A DNA stretch of 9,659 nucleotides from HRBIN12 sp964447335 (GTDB lineage: Bacteria; Actinomycetota; UBA4738; HRBIN12): contig CAYUSA010000077.1 of NCBI GenBank assembly GCA_964447335.1, positions 1 through 9,659 on the forward strand, given 5' to 3'. Shown here one piece after another: positions 6,143 through 9,659 of this stretch (positions within the stretch are counted from its first letter, which is position 1; each line of letters opens with the position of its first letter). Below the pieces are notes generated by a model, which saw only the letters and a list, made by a program, of their open reading frames with translations, made no database searches and was not told where the DNA came from. The translations under genes were made by a program, and so were the position numbers.

Positions 6143-6730
6143 ATGGAGCTGACACGGACGCGGGCGCGCTGGATCGTCTCGGCGGTGATGGTGGTCGCCG
6201 CCCTCGCGGTCGGGAAGGTGTTCGTGCCCGCGGTACCGAGCGGAGACCCACTGCCGCACCCGTCGCCCGATCCCTCGTACCCGGCATCGTGGTCGGAGTA
6301 CGCCCCACCGGACGGATCCTTCCACGTGATGGCTCCGGGTCGGCCGACCGAGCAGGACGCCCAGACCGATGCCGGCGTCTTGCACCGCACGGATTTCGTC
6401 GCCGCGCCCGGCGACGGGGCGTGGTTCGTCGAGTGGCTCGACCTGACCCCCCAGGTTGTCGCGGGCCGATCCGAGGCCGATCTCATCGACCTCACGCTCG
6501 CGCCCATGGCCGACCGCCTGGGTGCGCAGATCGACGAGGAGGACCTCCTGCGGGACGGCCCGTACCCGGGCGTCGAGCTCCATCTGTCGGCGAGCGACGG
6601 GCGGGCCTACCTGATCCGTGTCTTCTCCGCGAACGGCCGCCTCGTCGAGGCGACCGCCGAGCTCGCACCCGGGGCCGACCGGACCGACTCCCAGCTCTTC
6701 GTGCAGTCGCTCGAGCTCGCCCTGCCCTGA
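6143..6730 (+). CDS. Membrane-anchored protein of unknown function
   Basis: I do not recognise a named family. The 195 residues begin with a positively charged stretch (TRTRAR, 4-9) and one hydrophobic helix (about 11-30), suggesting an N-terminal anchor with the rest outside. A Pro/Ser-rich linker (31-48) leads to a domain that opens with YAPPDGSFHVMAPGRPTEQ (53-71). It continues with alternating strands and contains YPGVELHL (141-148) and YLIRVFSANGRLVEATAEL (156-174). This layout, with a (P)DGSF.V..PG.P opening and a PG.E plus R.F..NGRL ending, recurs in uncharacterised exported bacterial domains. The frame opens with GTG at 6137 and ATG at 6143; ATG is preferred, but neither has a Shine-Dalgarno sequence. 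It follows the ATPase by 39 bases and may belong to the importer operon. It has no Cys, so it is not a lipoprotein. Confidence 0.75.
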   Translation: MELTRTRARWIVSAVMVVAALAVGKVFVPAVPSGDPLPHPSPDPSYPASWSEYAPPDGSFHVMAPGRPTEQDAQTDAGVLHRTDFVAAPGDGAWFVEWLDLTPQVVAGRSEADLIDLTLAPMADRLGAQIDEEDLLRDGPYPGVELHLSASDGRAYLIRVFSANGRLVEATAELAPGADRTDSQLFVQSLELALP

Positions 6731-6810
6731 CGTGCGACGCCGTCGCGGCTGAGCGTCCGTCGAGCGCGGCCACGCTCCACGAGGAGCCAGCGAGTCTTGG
6801 CCGGGAGGGA

Positions 6811-6816
6811 TAGGCT
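6811..6816 (+). promoter_or_regulatory. Candidate -10 (TAGGCT) of the cyclase gene, flanked by an inverted repeat
   Basis: TAGGCT fits TAnnnT and shares TAGGCTCG with the importer promoter. Transcription would start near 6823, giving a leader of about 28 bases. The six bases TGGCCG (6798-6803) and CGGCCA (6817-6822) form an inverted repeat around the element and could be an operator, though the match is short. No clear -35 box is seen. Upstream, GCGAC-GCC-GTCGC (6734-6746) is a weak hairpin after the previous gene, without a U tract. Confidence 0.45.
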
Positions 6817-6836
6817 CGGCCAGAAGGATCCGTTCC

Positions 6837-6843
6837 GAGGAGG
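6837..6843 (+). promoter_or_regulatory. Shine-Dalgarno sequence of the cyclase gene
   Basis: GAGGAGG, nearly the perfect anti-16S match, lies 7 bases before the ATG at 6851. It decides the start against the ATG at 6860 and the in-frame GTG at 6797. Confidence 0.85.
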
Positions 6844-6850
6844 TGTTGTC

Positions 6851-7672
6851 ATGGTTCGCGCGATGAGGCACCGCTCCGGTCTCACCCTCACCCTCGCGGT
6901 GGCCCTCGCGACCGTCGCCGGGTTCGCGCTCGGGCAGCTGTCACGCGACGAAGCCCGGGCGCAGGGGACGGCACCGTTCGGGTACTCCGACGTCGTCTTC
7001 CTCTCCCACGTGGTCAGCGAGGACATCCCGATCTTCCCCGGCGATCCGCACCCGCGCGTGCAGACGCTGTTCACCGTCGAGGAGGACGGCTTCCGCCTGA
7101 ACCTCATGCGGATCGGCGAGCACACCTCCACGCACTGGGGGGCGCCCTGCCACTTCAACCTCGGCGAGCCCTGCGCCGACGAGATGGAAGCCGAGGACTT
7201 CTTCCACCCGGCCGTCGTGATCGACGTGCGCGAGGAGACGAAGGCCGACGAGGACTTCCGACTCCGGGTGCACGACATCGAGGCGTTCGAGGCCGAGAAC
7301 GGCGAGATCCCCGCGAACGCCGTCGTCATCATGTGGACCGGCTTCCAGAACCGTTGGGACCGGCCGAAGGCGTTCCAGAACTTCGGTGAGGACGGCCTCA
7401 TGCACTACCCGGGCTTCAGCGCCGGCGTGACCGAGTGGCTGATCGCGAACCGGGCGCTCGGGGGTCTCGGGATCGACACGCTCGGCGTGGATCCGGGTAC
7501 CGACGAGCGGTACCGGGCGAACACCCTGCTCCTGCGCGAACACCGGATCCACCTCGAGTGCCTCGCCGGCCTCGACCAGATGCCGCCGACCGGCGGCTGG
7601 GTCGTCGTGGGCGGCACGCAGAACGAGGGGGGCTCGGGCTCGCCCGCCACGGTGTTCGGCCTCGTGCCCTGA
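6851..7672 (+). CDS. Exported cyclase family protein (kynurenine formamidase/isatin hydrolase fold)
   Basis: This is a 273-residue metal-dependent hydrolase of the cyclase family (PF04199), whose known members hydrolyse N-formylkynurenine, isatin and similar amides. A signal peptide or anchor is visible: Arg/His-rich start, hydrophobic stretch 11-28, and a possible cleavage site ARA-QG at 35-39, so it probably acts outside the membrane. The active-site motif, usually HxGTHxDxPxH, reads HTSTHWGAPCH (91-101). His91, His95 and His101 are kept but the metal-ligand Asp is Gly97. MHYPGFS with His185 and HRIHLECLAGLDQMP (231-245) with Glu236 match the later metal and catalytic positions. Cys100 and Cys108 could pair. 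The gene has its own -10 and a strong ribosome binding site. The substrate is unknown, and the Asp loss makes even the reaction type uncertain. Confidence 0.88.
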   Translation: MVRAMRHRSGLTLTLAVALATVAGFALGQLSRDEARAQGTAPFGYSDVVFLSHVVSEDIPIFPGDPHPRVQTLFTVEEDGFRLNLMRIGEHTSTHWGAPCHFNLGEPCADEMEAEDFFHPAVVIDVREETKADEDFRLRVHDIEAFEAENGEIPANAVVIMWTGFQNRWDRPKAFQNFGEDGLMHYPGFSAGVTEWLIANRALGGLGIDTLGVDPGTDERYRANTLLLREHRIHLECLAGLDQMPPTGGWVVVGGTQNEGGSGSPATVFGLVP

Positions 7673-7709
7673 GCGGGCGTGGCGTCTCGCACCGAGCTGG
7701 GGGCTTGAC

Positions 7710-8102
7710 GTGGAGCCGCCTCGTGCGTTCCACCACGTGACCCTGACCGTGTCCGATCTGGCAGCCAGCGCTGCCTGGTACGTGCGGGTCCTGGGGGCGA
7801 CCAAAGCGGCCGACCGCGAGGGGCCGGGGTTCCGGCGTGCGATCCTCCGGACCCCCGGAGGCCTGACCCTCGGCCTGACCCAGCACGACGCCACGAGCAC
7901 TCCCGACCGCTTCGACGAGCGGCGCGTTGGACTCGACCACGTCTCCTTCGCGTGCGTCGACCGGACCGAGGTGGAAGCCTGGGCGCGCAGGCTGGACGAG
8001 CTGGGGATCGTCCACGGCGGGATCGTCGCCGCCCCGTACGGTCACGTGCTCACGTTCCGGGACCCCGACGACATCCAGCTCGAGTTCTTCACACCCGCCT
8101 GA
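7710..8102 (+). CDS. VOC (glyoxalase/bleomycin resistance fold) protein
   Basis: This 130-residue cytoplasmic protein has the two beta-alpha-beta-beta-beta modules of the vicinal oxygen chelate superfamily. Module one runs from FHHVTLTVSDLAASAAWY (7-24) to LTLGLTQHD (52-60), and module two from GLDHVSFAC (74-82) to YGHVLTFRDPDDIQLEFF (110-127). His9, His77 and Glu125 sit at the classical metal-ligand positions, so a divalent metal site is likely. Members act as dioxygenases, glyoxalases, isomerases or antibiotic-binding proteins, and this one cannot be placed more narrowly. The GTG start directly precedes the first strand, with GGGGG at 7699-7703 as a possible Shine-Dalgarno sequence. A gap of 37 bases separates it from the cyclase, so co-transcription is plausible. 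Confidence 0.9.
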   Translation: MEPPRAFHHVTLTVSDLAASAAWYVRVLGATKAADREGPGFRRAILRTPGGLTLGLTQHDATSTPDRFDERRVGLDHVSFACVDRTEVEAWARRLDELGIVHGGIVAAPYGHVLTFRDPDDIQLEFFTPA

Positions 8103-8145
8103 TCGCCCGGCTCGCGCCCTTCCCCGGACCGTCGGCATCGGGCCC

Positions 8146-8151
8146 TAGAAT
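8146..8151 (+). promoter_or_regulatory. -10 element (TAGAAT) for a leaderless uvrB transcript
   Basis: TAGAAT is a strong match to the TAnnnT consensus and is AT-rich against a very GC-rich background. Six bases separate it from the GTG at 8158, exactly where transcription should begin, so the mRNA would start with the start codon. No Shine-Dalgarno sequence, recognisable -35 box or actinobacterial LexA palindrome (GAAC-N4-GTTC type) is seen in the 55-base gap. Confidence 0.6.
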
Positions 8152-8157
8152 CGGTGC

Positions 8158-9659
8158 GTGCCACCCTTCAAGGTCCACGCCGACTTCGAGCCCTCCGGGG
8201 ATCAGCCGCGGGCGATCGACGACCTCACCGAGGCGGTGCTCGCGGGCAAGGAGCGCCTCACGCTCCTGGGCGCGACGGGGACCGGCAAGACCTTCACCAT
8301 CGCCCACGTGGTCGAGCGGGTGCAGCGCCCGACGCTCGTGATGGCGCCCAACAAGTCGCTCGGTGCCCAGCTCGCGAACGAGTTCCGAGAGTTCTTCCCC
8401 GACAACGCGGTCGAGTACTTCGTCTCCTACTACGACTACTACCAGCCCGAGGCCTACGTCCCGCAGACCGACACCTACATCGAGAAGGACTCGTCGATCA
8501 ACGACGAGATCGACCGCCTGCGGCACTCGGCGACGGCGGCGCTCCTAACGCGGCGCGACGTGCTTATCGTCGCGAGCGTCTCGGCGATCTACGGCCTCGG
8601 CTCACCCGAGGAGTACCTCGGCCAGATCCTGCGGGTGCACCAGGGCGTGGCGACCGACATGGAGTGGGCGAAGCAGCGGCTCGTCGACATCCAGTACGAC
8701 CGCAACCAGGTGAGCTTCACGCGGGGGAAGTTCCGCGTGCAGGGCGACACGATGGAGGTCTTCCCGGCCTACGAGGAGACCGGGATCCGGATCGAGTGGT
8801 GGGGCGAGACGATCGAGCGCATCACGCGGTTCGACCCGATCACGGGCGAGGTGCTGGGCGAGCTGCCCGAGATCACGGTGTACCCGGCGACCCACTACGT
8901 CGCCTCCGACGCGCGGATGAAGAGCGCGATCGTCGGCATCGAGGAGGAGCTGCGGGAGCGCCTCGCATGGCTCGAGGGCCAGGGCAAGCTCCTGGAGGCC
9001 GAGCGCCTGCGCATGCGCACGACCTACGACCTCGAGATGCTGCGCGAGGTCGGGTTCTGCTCGGGCATCGAGAACTACTCGCGCCACATCGACGGCCGTG
9101 TCGCCGGCGAGGCCCCGTACACGCTCCTCGACTACTTCCCTGAGGACTGGCTCTGCGTGATCGACGAGTCCCACGTCACCGTGCCGCAGATCCACGGCAT
9201 GTTCGAAGGCGACAAGACGCGCAAGGGCACGCTGGTGGACTTCGGGTTCCGCCTGCCCTCCGCGCTCGACAACCGGCCGCTGCGGTTCGAGGAGTTCATC
9301 GAGAAGGTGGGGCAGGTCGTCTTCATGTCGGCCACGCCCGCGCCGTACGAGCTCCGCGTGAGCGACGCCGTGGCCGAGCAGATCGTGCGGCCGACCGGGC
9401 TCATCGACCCCGAGGTCCAGGTGCGGCCGACGAAGGGTCAGGTCGACGACCTCATCGAGGAGATCCGCAAGCGCGCCGAGGCCAACCAGCGCGTGCTCGT
9501 GACCACCCTCACGAAGAAGATGGCCGAGGACCTGACCGACTACCTGCTCGAGATGGGGATCCGCGTCCGCTACTTGCACTCGGAGGTCGACACGATCCAG
9601 CGGATCGAGATCATCCGCGACCTGCGCCTGGGGCTGTTCGACGTGCTCGTCGGCATCAA
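8158..9659 (+). CDS. uvrB: Excinuclease ABC subunit B (3' end outside window)
   Basis: UvrB takes damaged DNA from UvrA, verifies the lesion with its weak helicase activity and recruits UvrC in nucleotide excision repair. The first 500 codons plus two bases are present, of roughly 670-700 expected. Residues 1-16, MPPFKVHADFEPSGDQ, are the usual opening. The Walker A is GATGTGKT (38-45). The DNA-gripping beta-hairpin is EYFVSYYDYYQPEAYVPQTD (86-105). DLEMLREVGFCSGIENYSRH matches the conserved mid-region. The DEAD-type box is VIDESH (334-339), followed by VPQIHGMFEGD and FRLPSALDNRP. Motif III is SATP (391-394). The sequence ends at LVGI plus the first two bases of the next codon, just before helicase motifs V and VI and the UVR domain. 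The GTG start follows a -10 element directly. All visible motifs are intact. Confidence 0.98.
   Translation, partial: MPPFKVHADFEPSGDQPRAIDDLTEAVLAGKERLTLLGATGTGKTFTIAHVVERVQRPTLVMAPNKSLGAQLANEFREFFPDNAVEYFVSYYDYYQPEAYVPQTDTYIEKDSSINDEIDRLRHSATAALLTRRDVLIVASVSAIYGLGSPEEYLGQILRVHQGVATDMEWAKQRLVDIQYDRNQVSFTRGKFRVQGDTMEVFPAYEETGIRIEWWGETIERITRFDPITGEVLGELPEITVYPATHYVASDARMKSAIVGIEEELRERLAWLEGQGKLLEAERLRMRTTYDLEMLREVGFCSGIENYSRHIDGRVAGEAPYTLLDYFPEDWLCVIDESHVTVPQIHGMFEGDKTRKGTLVDFGFRLPSALDNRPLRFEEFIEKVGQVVFMSATPAPYELRVSDAVAEQIVRPTGLIDPEVQVRPTKGQVDDLIEEIRKRAEANQRVLVTTLTKKMAEDLTDYLLEMGIRVRYLHSEVDTIQRIEIIRDLRLGLFDVLVGI

Noticed and set aside
6797..6850. Upstream in-frame GTG as start of the cyclase gene
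   Set aside because: The near-perfect Shine-Dalgarno sequence at 6837-6843 and the signal peptide both fit the ATG at 6851. The upstream start would also lie before the predicted -10 element.
5429..6871. A 480-residue open frame on the minus strand across the importer ATPase and the following gene
   Set aside because: It is antisense to well-identified genes, has an Arg/Glu/His-biased low-complexity composition and no recognisable motif. Long antisense frames are expected in GC-rich DNA.
8602..9579. A 325-residue open frame on the minus strand inside uvrB
   Set aside because: It mirrors a highly conserved uvrB coding sequence and shows no domain of its own.
1..9659. CRISPR array, tRNA or rRNA genes, transposase or integrase, LexA boxes
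   Set aside because: No spaced direct repeats, tRNA-like T-loop sequences, mobile-element proteins or GAAC-N4-GTTC palindromes were found by eye. A tRNA or covariance-model search would be needed for a firm negative.

Overview
The window is high-GC DNA with tightly packed genes, all on the + strand. Starts are often GTG, stops are mostly TGA, and several neighbouring genes overlap by a GTGA or ATGA tetramer. Gene content and protein style point to the Actinomycetota, probably a deep-branching or uncultured lineage. The strongest clue is that the ends carry the rpsA-coaE and uvrB genes, which lie close together in many actinobacteria. In this window about 7.4 kb of accessory genes separates coaE from uvrB.

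Layout. (1) 1-796: the C-terminal tail of a protein that is probably ribosomal protein S1, then coaE (dephospho-CoA kinase). (2) 858-3377: a chain of four reading frames, each joined to the next by a GTGA stop/start overlap. They are a HAD-like hydrolase, a DUF2203 protein, a D-2-hydroxyacid dehydrogenase with a perfect 36-bp in-frame tandem duplication, and a wrecked ABC-2 exporter. The exporter keeps only the start of its ATPase and the end of its permease. (3) 3381-6730: a short repeat, a promoter with a good ribosome binding site, and a complete polar amino-acid ABC importer (lipoprotein, permease, ATPase), followed by a small membrane-anchored protein of unknown function. (4) 6811-8102: a promoter and ribosome binding site in front of an exported cyclase/kynurenine-formamidase-like protein, then a VOC (glyoxalase-fold) protein. 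(5) 8146-9659: a -10 element about 7 bases before the GTG of uvrB, which runs off the end of the window.

How the genes may work together. The importer is a self-contained uptake system. The exported cyclase-family hydrolase downstream could release an amino-acid-like product for it, but this rests only on proximity. The HAD, DUF2203 and dehydrogenase genes look co-translated, but no common pathway can be read from the sequence. The window has no CRISPR array, transposase, integrase, tRNA or rRNA that I can see, and I found no convincing new multi-gene system. The most unusual items are the exporter remnant, the dehydrogenase duplication, the metal-site substitution in the cyclase, and the leaderless-type starts of uvrB and the HAD gene.
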